In this document: piece after piece, positions 51,142 through 60,464 of the stretch | Position numbering within the stretch: the first letter of the stretch is position 1 | How the letters are laid out: every line of letters starts with the position of its first letter | Assembly: GCF_000148645.1 (NCBI RefSeq) | Contig: NC_014541.1 | Location: 2,007,139-2,071,138, forward strand | Direction: 5' to 3' | Length of the DNA stretch: 64,000 bases | Source of the DNA: Ferrimonas balearica DSM 9799 | Lineage (GTDB): Bacteria; Pseudomonadota; Gammaproteobacteria; Enterobacterales; Shewanellaceae | The notes under the pieces: generated by a model | Seen by the model: only the letters and a program-made list of their open reading frames with translations | What the model was told of the DNA's origin: nothing | The model's database searches: none | Made by a program: the position numbers and the translations under genes

Positions 51142-51218
51142 TGGTGCGTCCGAGTAGACTCGAACTACCGACCCCCACCATGTCAAGGTGGTGCTCTAAC
51201 CAACTGAGCTACGGACGC
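51142..51218 (-). tRNA. valV: tRNA-Val (anticodon GAC), proximal copy
   Basis: First of three tRNA-Val genes in the transcript, with anticodon stem CCACC/GGTGG and acceptor GCGTCCG. CCA is encoded. It follows a good promoter. Confidence 0.97.
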
Positions 51219-51245
51219 ACAATGCTGTCGTTGACAGCGAGGCGT

Positions 51246-51274
51246 ATAGTAATCAGCGTCTGACCATCTCGCAA
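51246..51274 (-). promoter_or_regulatory. Sigma-70 promoter of the tRNA-Val cluster
   Basis: On the minus strand TTGCGA (-35) and TACTAT (-10) are 17 bases apart, about 28 bases before the first tRNA, so a short leader is expected. Confidence 0.75.
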
Positions 51275-51331
51275 GGGGATTTTCCCCTTTGGGGGTCTGG
51301 TTGGTGACGCTTTATGCAATACGGGCAGGGT

Positions 51332-52324
51332 TTAGCCCGGATTTGGGGTCGGAGAGCGATCGCAGCGTTGAAGCAGTGCCTGCCATGCCTCTGTATGTTG
51401 CTGGATAGCCTGATAAAAATGGTGGCGCAACTGGCCAGGCTGGTCACCCAGGTAGTAATCAAAGTAGGGGTGTTCAGGCCAGGGTGTCAGCAACTGGCGC
51501 AAGGGGGGAGTGAGCCGGCGGTCGGCCTTTTGCAGCTCAGCCAGCAGCGGTTGGACGCGTTCACCGTAGATGTTGCTCAGGATATTGGGCAGCACCGCCA
51601 TCGCTTTGTCGTTGCAGGACAGGGGTTCGGCGTGTTGCAGCAAACCGGTGGCCTGATTTAACACTACGGTGGCGTCATGCATGCTTCGGTGCAGTGTGCG
51701 CGGCAGTCGCGAGCGATGCAGGGTGGCCAGTGCGTTCTCAAGGGTTTCGCTGCTGACGGTGGGGTGTTGCCAGGCCACCAGTGCGGTTTTGAGCTCGGAC
51801 AGCTGCACCAGGCTTTGCTCGGTAACGATAACCGCACCCAGTTGCCAGGGTTGGGCATCGGCGCCAAGGTTAAACCACACCTCATCACTCAACAGGAAGT
51901 AGCGGGCGCCATAGTCGTTGAGGGTGTCGGCTTTTTGAGCCAGCAACTGGGCTCGCAGGGTCTGGCCATCGGATTTCAGCGACTGGGGGTCACAATGGTG
52001 AAGTCGATAGCCCATCTCGCGATGATAAAGCAGCTGTTGTGACGGGGCGGCGACCCGGCCCAATTGGGCGTTATGTTGGGCAATCAGGGGCAGTACGCCG
52101 CAGGGTTTCAGCGACAGTGGAGCCAACAGCGAGACATTCAGGCTGTCATCCGGCTCAAACGGGTGGCGTGCGGGGCGTTGTGGTGACGGCAGGGAGGATT
52201 CGGGGCGAGGCTGTTTCAGCACTCGTTCCAGGCGACTGAGGTAGTCATCCAGCACCGAGTCGGGCCCCGGTTGGCAGCCCGACAGGGTGATGAGGATAAG
52301 AAGCTTAAGCGGCCACTGCCACAT
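51332..52324 (-). CDS. DUF3080 family lipoprotein
   Basis: The ATG at 52324 gives 330 residues with a lipoprotein signal ending ILITLSGC, so it should be lipid-anchored in the envelope. The mature part contains DDYLSRLERVL and phrases such as LPLIAQHNAQLGRVAAPSQQLLYHREMGYRLHHC. These are typical of the DUF3080 family found next to norM in Shewanella and relatives. Function unknown. Its start lies within the end of the norM gene (20-base overlap), so the two are co-transcribed. Confidence 0.8.
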   Translation of the reverse strand: MWQWPLKLLILITLSGCQPGPDSVLDDYLSRLERVLKQPRPESSLPSPQRPARHPFEPDDSLNVSLLAPLSLKPCGVLPLIAQHNAQLGRVAAPSQQLLYHREMGYRLHHCDPQSLKSDGQTLRAQLLAQKADTLNDYGARYFLLSDEVWFNLGADAQPWQLGAVIVTEQSLVQLSELKTALVAWQHPTVSSETLENALATLHRSRLPRTLHRSMHDATVVLNQATGLLQHAEPLSCNDKAMAVLPNILSNIYGERVQPLLAELQKADRRLTPPLRQLLTPWPEHPYFDYYLGDQPGQLRHHFYQAIQQHTEAWQALLQRCDRSPTPNPG

Positions 52325-53660
52325 AGCGCTTCTGAATGATCTTGAGGCGTAACTGCAGCAGGATTGCTGCGGCTGACAAGCCTGAGATAAAGCCGACCCA
52401 GAAACCACCGGCGCCCATGGGTTCCACCAGCCAGTCGGTCAGACCCACTACGTAGCCGACTGTCATCCCGACCCCCCAGTACGCTACAAAGGCGATCCAC
52501 AGAATCGATACGGTGTCCTTATAGCCCCGCAGTGCGGCGGCGCTGACCACCTGGATGGCATCGGAGATCTGGTACAGGGCACAGAGGAACATCAACTGCA
52601 CAGCCAGGGTGAACACCGGCTCGTCGTTGGTGTAGAGGTGAGCGATCCACTCGCGGCCCAGTACGGTCAGCAGGGCCGTTGCCAGAGCAACCGCAACACC
52701 CAGCAGGATGCCAAGCTTGGCCACCATGGCGGCGATGTCCGGTTGCTGACGGCCCAGGTAGTAGCCCACCCGGATGGTTACGGCGATACCGATGGAGAGG
52801 GGCAGCATAAAGATGATGCTGGAGAAGTTGGCTGCGACCTGATGCCCGGCCACAACGATGGCGCCCAGTGGGGCAATCATGACGGCAACGAAGGCAAACA
52901 GGGTGACTTCGAAAAACACCGCCAGTGCGACGGGCAGGCCCAGTTTGACGATCGCTTTCTGCTCAGTCCAGTCGATGGCTTTAAACCCTTTGAACAGTTC
53001 AAAACTCTTGAAACGACCGCTGATTGCCAGGTAGATCACCATCGCCAGCAGCATTCCCCAGTACACTAGTGCGGTAGCCACACCACAACCGGCGCCGCCC
53101 ATGGCGGGCATGCCCAAATGGCCGTAGATAAAGACGTAGTTGGCGGGGATGTTGATGGCCAGGCCGACGAAGCCGATGATCATGGACGGCAGGGTCCAGC
53201 TCAGGCCCTCAGTAAAGCTGCGCAGCACCTGGAACAACAGGAACGCCGGCGCGCCCCACAGCACCGCATCGAGGTAGCCGCTGGACAGGGCCAGCAGAGC
53301 CGGTTCCAGATCCATGCGGCCCAGTACCTGATCGGCATTGGCGAGAATGATCATGGTCAGTACGCTGCAGCCCAGGGCCAGATAGAGTGCCTGGTGCACC
53401 AACGGGCGGATTTTGCCCTCTTCGTTGGCGCCATGCAGGTGGGAGATCAGCGGCGGCATCGCCATGATGATGCCGGCGAACAGTAATATGGTGGGTAGCC
53501 ACAGGCTGGTGCCCACAGCAACCGCGGCCATGTCAGCAGGGCCAACGCGACCGGCCATTACGGTGTCGATCAGGCCCATCATGGTTTGCGCGACTTGCGC
53601 GATAAGGACGGGCAGGGCAAGCTGCACCAGTTTTTTTATTTGAAAGCCAGCGTTAAGCAT
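52305..53660 (-). CDS. norM: MATE family multidrug efflux protein NorM
   Basis: The ATG at 53660 gives 451 residues with twelve membrane segments in two similar halves. It has NorM-type opening LALPVLIAQVAQTMMGLIDTVMAG and the inner region NIPANYVFIYGHLGMPAMGGAGCGVATALVYW. The family uses Na+ or H+ gradients to expel cationic drugs and dyes. The frame begins with a TTG at 53678, which is less likely. It overlaps the DUF3080 gene and diverges from riboflavin synthase across only 47 bases, an arrangement also known in related bacteria. Confidence 0.93.
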   Translation of the reverse strand: MLNAGFQIKKLVQLALPVLIAQVAQTMMGLIDTVMAGRVGPADMAAVAVGTSLWLPTILLFAGIIMAMPPLISHLHGANEEGKIRPLVHQALYLALGCSVLTMIILANADQVLGRMDLEPALLALSSGYLDAVLWGAPAFLLFQVLRSFTEGLSWTLPSMIIGFVGLAINIPANYVFIYGHLGMPAMGGAGCGVATALVYWGMLLAMVIYLAISGRFKSFELFKGFKAIDWTEQKAIVKLGLPVALAVFFEVTLFAFVAVMIAPLGAIVVAGHQVAANFSSIIFMLPLSIGIAVTIRVGYYLGRQQPDIAAMVAKLGILLGVAVALATALLTVLGREWIAHLYTNDEPVFTLAVQLMFLCALYQISDAIQVVSAAALRGYKDTVSILWIAFVAYWGVGMTVGYVVGLTDWLVEPMGAGGFWVGFISGLSAAAILLQLRLKIIQKRYVAVAA

Positions 53661-53707
53661 TGGTATTTCGTCAACCAAAGTTCTGTTGAGTGTAAGCGAG
53701 TAGCGAA

Positions 53708-54319
53708 ATGTTTACCGGCATCGTGACGACAACCGCGCCCATTGTGGCGATCGAGGAAAGGGATCAACTGCGCACTCTGGTAGTCGCGCTGGAAGATCGG
53801 GAAAGAGAGAACCTGGAGATCGGGGCCAGTGTGGCCAACAACGGCGTGTGCCTTACGGTCACTAAGCTCGAGGATAATAAGGTCTTTTTCGATGTCATGG
53901 AAGAGACCTTGCGCCTGACCAACCTGGAATTTGTTGAGGTCGGGAGCCGGGTCAACATTGAGCGGTCACTGGTGTTTGGTAAAGAGGTGGGAGGCCACGT
54001 GGTGTCCGGTCACGTCCATACCCGCGCCACGCTGACCGAACTGACCAAAACCGACACCAACTGTCGGATGCGCCTGACGCTGGACCCGCGCTGGATGAAG
54101 TACATCCTGCATAAGGGCTTTGTGGCGGTGAACGGCTGCAGCCTGACCGTAGGCGAGGTGTTTGAGGATGGCTTTGCGCTTTACCTTATTCCGGAAACGC
54201 TGAGCATCACCAACCTGGGCGAGGCCGTGGTCGGCACCGTGTTCAATATCGAGATCGACAGCCAGACCCAAACCATCGTGGATACGGTGGAACGAGTACT
54301 GGCGGCACGCGGTCAGTAA
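53708..54319 (+). CDS. ribE: Riboflavin synthase, alpha subunit
   Basis: The 203-residue protein begins MFTGIV, the hallmark of riboflavin synthase. It has the expected tandem pair of similar halves: N-terminal NNGVCLTVTKL and C-terminal VNGCSLTVGEV each form one lumazine-binding half. It dismutates two 6,7-dimethyl-8-ribityllumazine molecules to riboflavin and a pyrimidine. The second half contains GGHVVSGHVH, also typical. No FMN riboswitch is seen in the 47-base upstream region. Its last seven bases overlap the converging CPxCG gene. Confidence 0.95.
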   Translation: MFTGIVTTTAPIVAIEERDQLRTLVVALEDRERENLEIGASVANNGVCLTVTKLEDNKVFFDVMEETLRLTNLEFVEVGSRVNIERSLVFGKEVGGHVVSGHVHTRATLTELTKTDTNCRMRLTLDPRWMKYILHKGFVAVNGCSLTVGEVFEDGFALYLIPETLSITNLGEAVVGTVFNIEIDSQTQTIVDTVERVLAARGQ

Positions 54320-54519
54320 TTCTGCTCGTCATCCGCATCGACGAACAGTTGCACCTTCTGCTCCAGTTCGTCGATGTGCAATCTCAGGTGGATGGGGCTG
54401 CAGCAGGCGCTGCAGTCCTCAAAGAACTCCTGATCGCCGCCGCTGCTGTCGATCTGCACCCGGGTGTGGTGGCCACAGTGTGGACAGGAGATGATCTGCT
54501 CAGTTGCGCCCAGTTTCAT
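54313..54519 (-). CDS. Small CPxCG zinc-ribbon protein
   Basis: This 68-residue protein contains CPHCG near the N-terminus and CSACC about 20 residues later, giving the two Cys pairs of the CPxCG family of small zinc-binding proteins. The C-terminus is acidic (LFVDADDEQNY). The family has no known function. It directly follows the pteridine reductase gene with a two-base gap and probably shares its transcript. Confidence 0.85.
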   Translation of the reverse strand: MKLGATEQIISCPHCGHHTRVQIDSSGGDQEFFEDCSACCSPIHLRLHIDELEQKVQLFVDADDEQNY

Positions 54520-54521
54520 GG

Positions 54522-55274
54522 TCAGGCTCCTTGTAACGGGGCCAGGCTGCGGCCGCCATCAACGGCGATCACCTGGCCGGTCAGGTAGGTGGCATGATGG
54601 GTCAGGAACCGGGCGGTATTACTGATCTCGTCCAGCTCCCCCAACCGGCCCAGCGGCACCTGCGCCAGCACGGCCTGTTGGCCACTCTCATTCTCTCCTT
54701 GCGCCGGCCACAGGATGGCGCCCGGTGCGATGGCGTTAACCCGCACCCGGGGTGCCAGTTCCAGCGCCAGTGACTTGGTCATCATCTCCAGTGCCGCCTT
54801 GGCCATACAGTAGAGTGTATGCCCTTTGAGGGGGCTGCGGGCATGCACATCCACCATATTGATGATGCTGCCCTTGTGCTCGGCTAAGGTCGGTGCCAGC
54901 GCCTGGCTCAGCAACAAGGGCGCCATCATATTGCTGCCCACCAGGTCGTGCCAGGCGGCCTGATCAATGTCGCCAACCGGCGTCGGGTAGAAACGGGAGG
55001 CGTTGTTGATCAGCAGGTCCAGCCGATGCCATTGCGCCAGTGTTTGCTGGGCCAGAGTCGCCACCTGGCTGAGATCGTTGAGGTCAGCCTGGAGTACCCG
55101 GGCGCTGTCCGGGCGGTGTTGGTTCAATTCCTCCGCCAGAGCGTCGGCCTCAGCGCGGGAGTGCAGGCAGTGGATCACCAGGTTGAAGCCATCCTGGTGA
55201 AAGGCGCGGGCGAGGGCGGCGCCAACCCGCTTACCGGCACCGGTAATCAGTGCCACGGGAGTGTTACTGGCCAC
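54522..55274 (-). CDS. Pteridine reductase (short-chain dehydrogenase)
   Basis: The GTG at 55274, with AGGAG seven bases upstream, gives 250 residues; no ATG fits and the longer frame is a low-complexity artefact. The N-terminal motif TGAGKRVG (TGx3RxG) marks the pteridine reductase subgroup of SDRs. It is followed by LLINNASRFYP and YCMAKAALEMMTKSLALEL (YxxxK), then VNAIAPGAI. Such enzymes reduce dihydropterins, contributing to tetrahydrofolate or monapterin metabolism with NADPH. Its start overlaps the fructosamine kinase stop by 11 bases. Confidence 0.85.
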   Translation of the reverse strand: MASNTPVALITGAGKRVGAALARAFHQDGFNLVIHCLHSRAEADALAEELNQHRPDSARVLQADLNDLSQVATLAQQTLAQWHRLDLLINNASRFYPTPVGDIDQAAWHDLVGSNMMAPLLLSQALAPTLAEHKGSIINMVDVHARSPLKGHTLYCMAKAALEMMTKSLALELAPRVRVNAIAPGAILWPAQGENESGQQAVLAQVPLGRLGELDEISNTARFLTHHATYLTGQVIAVDGGRSLAPLQGA

Positions 55275-56130
55275 AGAACTGCTCCTGCAACTGCTGCTGA
55301 CACTGCTGCAGATAACTGCCACCAAACAGGTTGAGGTGATTCAGCAGGTGGTAAAGCTGGTAGATGGGGCGACGACGGACGTACCCCGGATCGAGCGGCC
55401 ACTCGGCGTCGTAGCCTTTATAGAAGTCGCCGGGGAAACGGGAAAACAGTTCCGACATGGCCAGATCGGTTTCGCGATCACCGTAGTAACTGGCGGGATC
55501 AAACAGCACCGGCTCGCCCTGGCAGAATCCCAGATTGCCGCGCCACAGGTCGCCGTGCAGCAGCGACGCTTTCGGCTGGTGCCCCTGCAGTGCGGAGGCA
55601 CAGGCGTCGACCCAGCGGTTCAGGTCGCCCAGCTGAAACCCTTTCTCTTCGGCCAGTTTCAACTGCCAACCAATGCGTTGCTCTGCAAAAAACTGGGCCC
55701 AATTGCGCTGCCAGCGGTTGGGCTGTTCTGTGGTGCCAATAAAGTTGTCGTCGTCAAAGCCGTATTCGGCCTGAGTCTGGCTGCGATGCAACCGGGCCAG
55801 CTGTTGGCCGAACTCATACCACTGTGAGGCGCTGGCACTTTCCAGCTCAAGGTATTCCAGGGCGAGGAAGGCATGCTCCGCCGTGGTGCCGTAATGCAGC
55901 ACTTCAGGGACGCGAATCTCGCGGCTCTGGGCGAGGCGAGTGAGCGCCAGGGCTTCCTGTTCAAACAGGGCCAGTCTGGGTTTGTCATTGATTTTGACAA
56001 ACACCCGCGCGTGCTCGTCAGCAATAACGAACGCCTGATGGATATCTCCGCCGCTGATGCGGCGCTTTTCGATGATGGTGAACTCGCGCCCGAGGGCGTC
56101 ACCCAACTGTTGACTGATACCGTTCCACAT
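55264..56130 (-). CDS. Fructosamine kinase family protein
   Basis: The ATG at 56130 gives 288 residues, near E. coli YniA (286). The kinase-like fold is marked by SGGDIHQAFVI near the N-terminus, VFVKIND with the catalytic-type Lys, SLLHGDLWRGNLGF (the catalytic Asp in HGDLWxxN) and FDPASYYGDRETDLAM (metal Asp). Fructosamine kinases phosphorylate sugars attached to protein amines so that they can be released (deglycation). The open frame upstream to 56244 includes no ribosome binding site. The gene heads an operon with the pteridine reductase and CPxCG genes and diverges from thrS. Confidence 0.92.
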   Translation of the reverse strand: MWNGISQQLGDALGREFTIIEKRRISGGDIHQAFVIADEHARVFVKINDKPRLALFEQEALALTRLAQSREIRVPEVLHYGTTAEHAFLALEYLELESASASQWYEFGQQLARLHRSQTQAEYGFDDDNFIGTTEQPNRWQRNWAQFFAEQRIGWQLKLAEEKGFQLGDLNRWVDACASALQGHQPKASLLHGDLWRGNLGFCQGEPVLFDPASYYGDRETDLAMSELFSRFPGDFYKGYDAEWPLDPGYVRRRPIYQLYHLLNHLNLFGGSYLQQCQQQLQEQFCGQ

Positions 56131-56401
56131 CCTGTCTGTCCTCGATCCTTTCAAGTGGCAGCACCCTATTATTGCCAACAAATCACAACCTTCACACTGA
56201 TCTGGATAAAACTCCCATCGATTGACCCATTCGGGTCTTGTCATGAACTCGTCCTTGAGTGACTTGGGAATAGCCGATAGACTGCGTCCCTCAGCCTCGG
56301 TGAACTGGCACTGGTAACGTCATGGCCCGGGGTTGAACGCCAATTTTATTAAGACACTCATGTGGTCCTTGGTGTGGATCACCACTGAACTGGAGCAAGA
56401 C

Positions 56402-58336
56402 ATGCCCGTTATTACCCTTCCTGATGGCAGCCAACGCCAATTCGACAAACCCGTTTCCGTTATGGACATCGCCAACGACATCGGTCCTGGCCTGGCCAAA
56501 GCGTGCCTGGCTGGCCGCGTTAACGGCAAACTGGTTGACGCCTGTGACCTGATTGAGAGCGACGCCGACGTTGCCATCATCACCACTCGCGACGAAGAGG
56601 GCCTGGAGTTTATTCGTCACTCTTGTGCTCACCTGCTGGGCCACGCCATCAAGCAGCTGTTTCCGGAAACCAAAATGGCCATTGGCCCGGTTATCGACAA
56701 CGGCTTCTACTACGACATCGACCTGGAGCATAAGCTGACCCAGGAAGACATCGACGCGCTGGAAAAGCGCATGCTGGAGCTGGCCAAGACCAACTACGAC
56801 GTCATCAAGAAAGTCGTCAGCTGGCAGGAAGCGCGGGACACCTTCGAAGCTCGTGGTGAAACCTACAAGATGGAGATCCTGGACGAGAACATCAGCCGTG
56901 ATGATCGCCCGGGTCTGTACCATCACGAAGAATACGTCGACATGTGCCGTGGCCCGCACGTGCCGAACATGCGCCACTGTCATCACTTCAAACTGATGAA
57001 CGTGGCCGGCGCCTACTGGCGTGGTAACTCTGACAACAAGATGCTGCAGCGCATCTACGGCACCGCCTGGGCCGACAAGAAGCAGCTGAAAGCCTACCTG
57101 CAGCGTCTGGAAGAAGCCGCCAAGCGTGACCACCGTAAGATCGGTAAAGCGCTGGACCTGTTCCATTGGCAGGAAGAGGCCCCGGGCATGGTGTTCTGGC
57201 ACAACGACGGCTGGACCATCTACCAGGAGCTGGAAGGCTTTATGCGCAAGCAGCTGCACAAGTACGGTTACGAAGAGGTTCGTACCCCGCTGGTGATGGA
57301 TAAGGTGATGTGGGAACGTTCCGGCCACTGGGACAAGTACTCCGAGATGATCTTCGCCACCGAGTCCGAGAAGCGCACCTACGCGGTGAAGCCGATGAAC
57401 TGTCCGGGCCACCTGCAGATCTTTAAGCAGGGCCTGAAGTCCTACCGTGACCTGCCGTACCGTATGGCGGAGTTTGGCCTGGTTCACCGTAACGAGCCGT
57501 CTGGTTCTCTGCACGGTCTGATGCGCGTGCGCTCCTTTACCCAGGATGACGCCCACATCTTCTGTACCGAAGAGCAGATCCTCGATGAGGTGACCAGCTG
57601 CATCAAGATGGTGTACGACACCTACAAGACCTTCGGCTTCGAAGAGATCGAAGTGAAGCTGTCCACCCGTCCGGAGCAGCGCATCGGTTCCGATGACCTG
57701 TGGGACAAGGCTGAGAAGTCTCTGGCCGAGGCGCTGGACGCCAATGGCCTGAAGTACGAACTGCAGCCGGGTGAGGGCGCCTTCTACGGTCCGAAGATCG
57801 AATTCACCCTGCACGACTGCCTGGATCGCGCCTGGCAGTGTGGCACCATCCAGCTGGACTTCTCCATGCCTCAGCCTGAGCGCCTGGACGTCAGCTACGT
57901 GGGTGAAGACAACAGCCGTAAAGTGCCGGTGATGATCCACCGTGCGATTCTCGGCTCACTCGAGCGCTTTATCGGTATTCTGATTGAAGAATACGCGGGT
58001 AAACTGCCGACTTGGCTGGCTCCGACTCAGGTACAGGTCATGAACATTACCGACAATCAGGCCGATTATGTGCGCCAGGTCGTCGAAATGCTGAACGACC
58101 AAGGTATTCGCGCAAAAGCGGACTTGAGAAACGAGAAGATTGGCTTTAAAATCCGCGAACACACTTTGAAGCGAGTTCCCTATCTGCTGGTCTGTGGTGA
58201 CCAGGAGATGGAAAATGGGGAGATCGCAATTCGTACAAGAAACGGGGTGGATCTGGGCAAAATGAAGCTGGAGCAGTTTGCTGCTGCCGTTGCCCAAGAG
58301 ATTCGCACCCGCAGTCTTACCATGCTGGAGGAATAA
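56402..58336 (+). CDS. thrS: Threonyl-tRNA synthetase
   Basis: The ATG at 56402 gives 644 residues, the usual length. An N-terminal TGS domain ([14 protein letters not shown]) is followed by an editing domain with [16 protein letters not shown] and [13 protein letters not shown]. The class II catalytic core contains [41 protein letters not shown] and [21 protein letters not shown] (motif 3). A C-terminal anticodon-binding domain follows. It charges tRNA-Thr in the cytosol. It heads the classic thrS-infC-rpmI-rplT cluster. The leader between 56290 and 56401 contains a hairpin (GGTG...CACC at 56369-56381), but I could not recognise a tRNA-like operator. Confidence 0.97.
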   Translation: MPVITLPDGSQRQFDKPVSVMDIANDIGPGLAKACLAGRVNGKLVDACDLIESDADVAIITTRDEEGLEFIRHSCAHLLGHAIKQLFPETKMAIGPVIDNGFYYDIDLEHKLTQEDIDALEKRMLELAKTNYDVIKKVVSWQEARDTFEARGETYKMEILDENISRDDRPGLYHHEEYVDMCRGPHVPNMRHCHHFKLMNVAGAYWRGNSDNKMLQRIYGTAWADKKQLKAYLQRLEEAAKRDHRKIGKALDLFHWQEEAPGMVFWHNDGWTIYQELEGFMRKQLHKYGYEEVRTPLVMDKVMWERSGHWDKYSEMIFATESEKRTYAVKPMNCPGHLQIFKQGLKSYRDLPYRMAEFGLVHRNEPSGSLHGLMRVRSFTQDDAHIFCTEEQILDEVTSCIKMVYDTYKTFGFEEIEVKLSTRPEQRIGSDDLWDKAEKSLAEALDANGLKYELQPGEGAFYGPKIEFTLHDCLDRAWQCGTIQLDFSMPQPERLDVSYVGEDNSRKVPVMIHRAILGSLERFIGILIEEYAGKLPTWLAPTQVQVMNITDNQADYVRQVVEMLNDQGIRAKADLRNEKIGFKIREHTLKRVPYLLVCGDQEMENGEIAIRTRNGVDLGKMKLEQFAAAVAQEIRTRSLTMLEE

Positions 58337-58339
58337 GCT

Positions 58340-58885
58340 ATAAAAGGCGGAAAACAGAAAGGTCCAATGATTAAGGACCGCAACCGTATCAACGGAGAAA
58401 TTCGTGCTCGCGAAGTGCGTCTGATTGATGCTGAAGGCGAACAGGCTGGCATCGTCACCCTGAACGAAGCGTTGGATATGGCTGCCGCGGCAGAGCTGGA
58501 TCTGGTGGAAATCAGCCCCAATGCCGAGCCGCCGGTCTGTCGTGTGATGGACTACGGTAAGTTCTTGTACGAAAAGAGTAAGGCTGCTAACGAGCAGCGC
58601 AAAAAGACCAAGCAGATCCAGGTTAAGGAACTTAAGTTCCGCCCTGGAACTGATGTGGGCGACTACCAGGTAAAACTACGCAACCTGGTTCGCTTCTTGG
58701 AAGAAGGAGACAAAGTGAAAGTAACACTGCGTTTCCGTGGGCGTGAAATGGCACACCAACAATTGGGCTTTGACCTGCTGAATCGTATTAAAGACGATAC
58801 TGCAGAGCTGGCTCAGGTGGAGTCCTTCCCGAAAATGGAAGGCCGCCAGGCCATCATGGTTCTCGCGCCCAAAAAGAAACAGTAA
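58340..58885 (+). CDS. infC: Translation initiation factor IF-3, apparent AUA start
   Basis: The 181-residue product from the ATA at 58340 (E. coli IF-3 180) begins with KGGK, as in E. coli, and contains [38 protein letters not shown] and [12 protein letters not shown]. In E. coli infC starts at AUU, and IF-3 represses its own translation by rejecting non-standard codons. Here the homologous codon is ATA, eight bases after GGAGG and three bases after the thrS stop. An ATG at 58367 with AAAGG upstream would give a protein shorter by nine residues, so the start needs proof. Confidence 0.9.
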   Translation: MKGGKQKGPMIKDRNRINGEIRAREVRLIDAEGEQAGIVTLNEALDMAAAAELDLVEISPNAEPPVCRVMDYGKFLYEKSKAANEQRKKTKQIQVKELKFRPGTDVGDYQVKLRNLVRFLEEGDKVKVTLRFRGREMAHQQLGFDLLNRIKDDTAELAQVESFPKMEGRQAIMVLAPKKKQ

Positions 58886-58900
58886 GGCCCACAAGTAACG

Positions 58901-58930
58901 AATCAGCCGGGCCTGAGCCCGGCTGATTTT
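58901..58930 (+). promoter_or_regulatory. Hairpin between infC and rpmI
   Basis: AATCAGCCGGGC and GCCCGGCTGATT form a 12-bp stem with loop CTGA followed by TTG. In E. coli L20 binds this intercistronic area to repress rpmI-rplT, but I could not identify the binding site itself. It may also terminate part of the transcripts. Confidence 0.65.
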
Positions 58931-58976
58931 GTTCGCCTTGCAGTTCATTTAATTTAACAATGCGGAGTTTCTTCCA

Positions 58977-59174
58977 ATGCCGAAGATGAAATCTCACCGT
59001 GGCGCTGCCAAGCGCTTCAAGAAGACCGCCTCTGGCGGCTTCAAGCGCAAGCAGTCTCACCTGCGCCATATCCTGACCAAGAAGAGCACCAAGCGTAAGC
59101 GCCATCTGCGCGCTGCTGCAATGGTAGCTAAAGTAGACGTAGCATCCGTACAGCGCATGCTGCCGTACGCTTAA
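58977..59174 (+). CDS. rpmI: Ribosomal protein L35
   Basis: The 65-residue basic protein matches L35 in length and sequence ([21 protein letters not shown] and [15 protein letters not shown]). It is a component of the 50S subunit. It lies between infC and rplT and is translationally coupled to rplT in other gammaproteobacteria. Confidence 0.98.
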   Translation: MPKMKSHRGAAKRFKKTASGGFKRKQSHLRHILTKKSTKRKRHLRAAAMVAKVDVASVQRMLPYA

Positions 59175-59195
59175 TAGACTGGTAGGAGATAAACA

Positions 59196-59555
59196 ATGGC
59201 TCGCGTAAAACGTGGTGTGACCGCTCGTGCCCGTCACAAGAAAGTTCTCAAGCAAGCTAAGGGTTACTATGGTGCCCGTAGCCGTATCTATCGTGTAGCA
59301 TTCCAAGCCGTTACCAAGGCTGGTCAATACGCTTACCGTGACCGTCGCGCTAAGAAGCGCGTGTTCCGTCAGCTGTGGATCGCCCGTATTAACGCTGCTG
59401 CTCGTCAGAACGGCATGTCTTACAGCCGTTTCATCAACGGTCTGAAGAAAGCTTCTGTTGAGATCGATCGTAAGATCCTGGCCGACATCGCTGTATTCGA
59501 CAAAGTGGTATTTGCCGCTCTGGTAGAAAAAGCGAAAGAAGCTCTGGCCAAGTAA
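59196..59555 (+). CDS. rplT: Ribosomal protein L20
   Basis: The 119-residue basic protein matches L20 ([33 protein letters not shown] at the N-terminus, [15 protein letters not shown] in the C-terminal domain). It helps assemble the 50S subunit and, in E. coli, represses its own operon. GGAGA lies upstream of the ATG, and a terminator closes the cluster. Confidence 0.98.
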   Translation: MARVKRGVTARARHKKVLKQAKGYYGARSRIYRVAFQAVTKAGQYAYRDRRAKKRVFRQLWIARINAAARQNGMSYSRFINGLKKASVEIDRKILADIAVFDKVVFAALVEKAKEALAK

Positions 59556-59591
59556 GATTACCCTCACGGGTAATGTACCGAACCAGTTAAG

Positions 59592-59618
59592 AAGGGTGCC
59601 CTAGGGCGCCCTTTTTTC
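59592..59618 (+). terminator. Terminator of the thrS-rplT cluster
   Basis: AAGGGTGCCC and GGGCGCCCTT form a stem (one G-U pair) with a TA loop, followed by TTTT. Confidence 0.9.
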
Positions 59619-59629
59619 TTGCCTGAAAT

Positions 59630-60424
59630 TCACCAGTTGTCCGGCACCACAAAAAGGCGTTCGCCGCTGTCTGCGGACAGCAGGTGGCGTGGCCAGGTCA
59701 GCGCTGGCCAGGGGGCAAACCGGGGCAACAGGCGCCAGTCACGGCCTGCCAGCCAGTCACTGCGGTGCAGCGATCGGTAGTGGCCCTGGGGCAGGGCATG
59801 GTGGTGATACCAGCGGCCTCGTGGCGCACGCGGATCTATCGGGGCTGGCGCAACGTCGTCGGCGCCGGGGTGGTACAGGCGCCCCTGTAACAGGGCGCGT
59901 TGTGTGCTTATCTTCCATCCACGCTGCTGAACCTGTTGCAGCCCTTCATGATGCATCAGCAGAGGCAACTGATGCTGCTCCAGCCGACTGAGTTTGTCGG
60001 CCAGCCTGTCCTGCTTGCCCGGACCCACCCAGTCAGCCAGTTCCGGGCCTCGTCCCAGGTAGAACTTTACCGCCACTTCCCAATGCTCCAGTGTGTCACT
60101 GGGGCGGTGTTGCACCACAAAGTCGGCGCTGCCGATCACCCGCTTGCCCTGTTTAACCAGAAGATTATGGGCCAACAACCGATAGTCGGGATGCAAGTCG
60201 ATGGCCAGTCGCCAGAGCTGCTCATAGTAGTGCCCAAGGCGGGCGCCGGGACGCAGTTGCCACAGAGGCGACTGACAATATTGGTTCAAAGTTGGAAGGC
60301 GCGGCAGCAGTGGCGAGGCGAACTGCGCCAGAAAGTCGTTGTTGGCGTAGGGGGACCGGGTAACCAGCAGGGGGCTGGTCAACAACCAGTGGAGATCGCG
60401 CTGGATGGGGTGGGGGAGAGACAT
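59630..60424 (-). CDS. DUF1853 family protein
   Basis: The 264-residue soluble protein has family patterns: RDLHWLLTSPLLVT at the start, LGHYYEQLWRLAIDLHPDYRLLAHNLLV, GSADFVVQHRPSDTLEHWEVAVKFYLG and RGRWYHHHALPQGHY. The ordered acidic and Lys residues (Glu-Trp-Glu-Val-Ala-Val-Lys-Phe) resemble a PD-(D/E)xK nuclease core, but this is a personal inference. Function unknown. It is converging with the ribosomal cluster, whose terminator lies between them. Confidence 0.82.
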   Translation of the reverse strand: MSLPHPIQRDLHWLLTSPLLVTRSPYANNDFLAQFASPLLPRLPTLNQYCQSPLWQLRPGARLGHYYEQLWRLAIDLHPDYRLLAHNLLVKQGKRVIGSADFVVQHRPSDTLEHWEVAVKFYLGRGPELADWVGPGKQDRLADKLSRLEQHQLPLLMHHEGLQQVQQRGWKISTQRALLQGRLYHPGADDVAPAPIDPRAPRGRWYHHHALPQGHYRSLHRSDWLAGRDWRLLPRFAPWPALTWPRHLLSADSGERLFVVPDNW

Positions 60425-60430
60425 AAAGAA

Positions 60431-60452
60431 AAGCCGACCCTAGGGTCGGCTT
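60431..60452 (-). terminator. Terminator of the 60.5-60.8 kb gene
   Basis: AAGCCGACCCTAGGGTCGGC and its final TT form a perfect palindrome. On the minus strand it is followed by TTCTTT. Confidence 0.88.
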
Positions 60453-60464
60453 ACTTATTGGAGC

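Noticed and set aside
53661..53707. FMN riboswitch upstream of riboflavin synthase
   Set aside because: Only 47 bases separate norM and ribE, too short for an FMN riboswitch, and none of its conserved segments is seen.
56290..56401. Autoregulatory tRNA-Thr-like operator in the thrS leader
   Set aside because: A small hairpin exists, but no loop with a Thr anticodon (CGU) in a tRNA-like setting could be recognised by eye.
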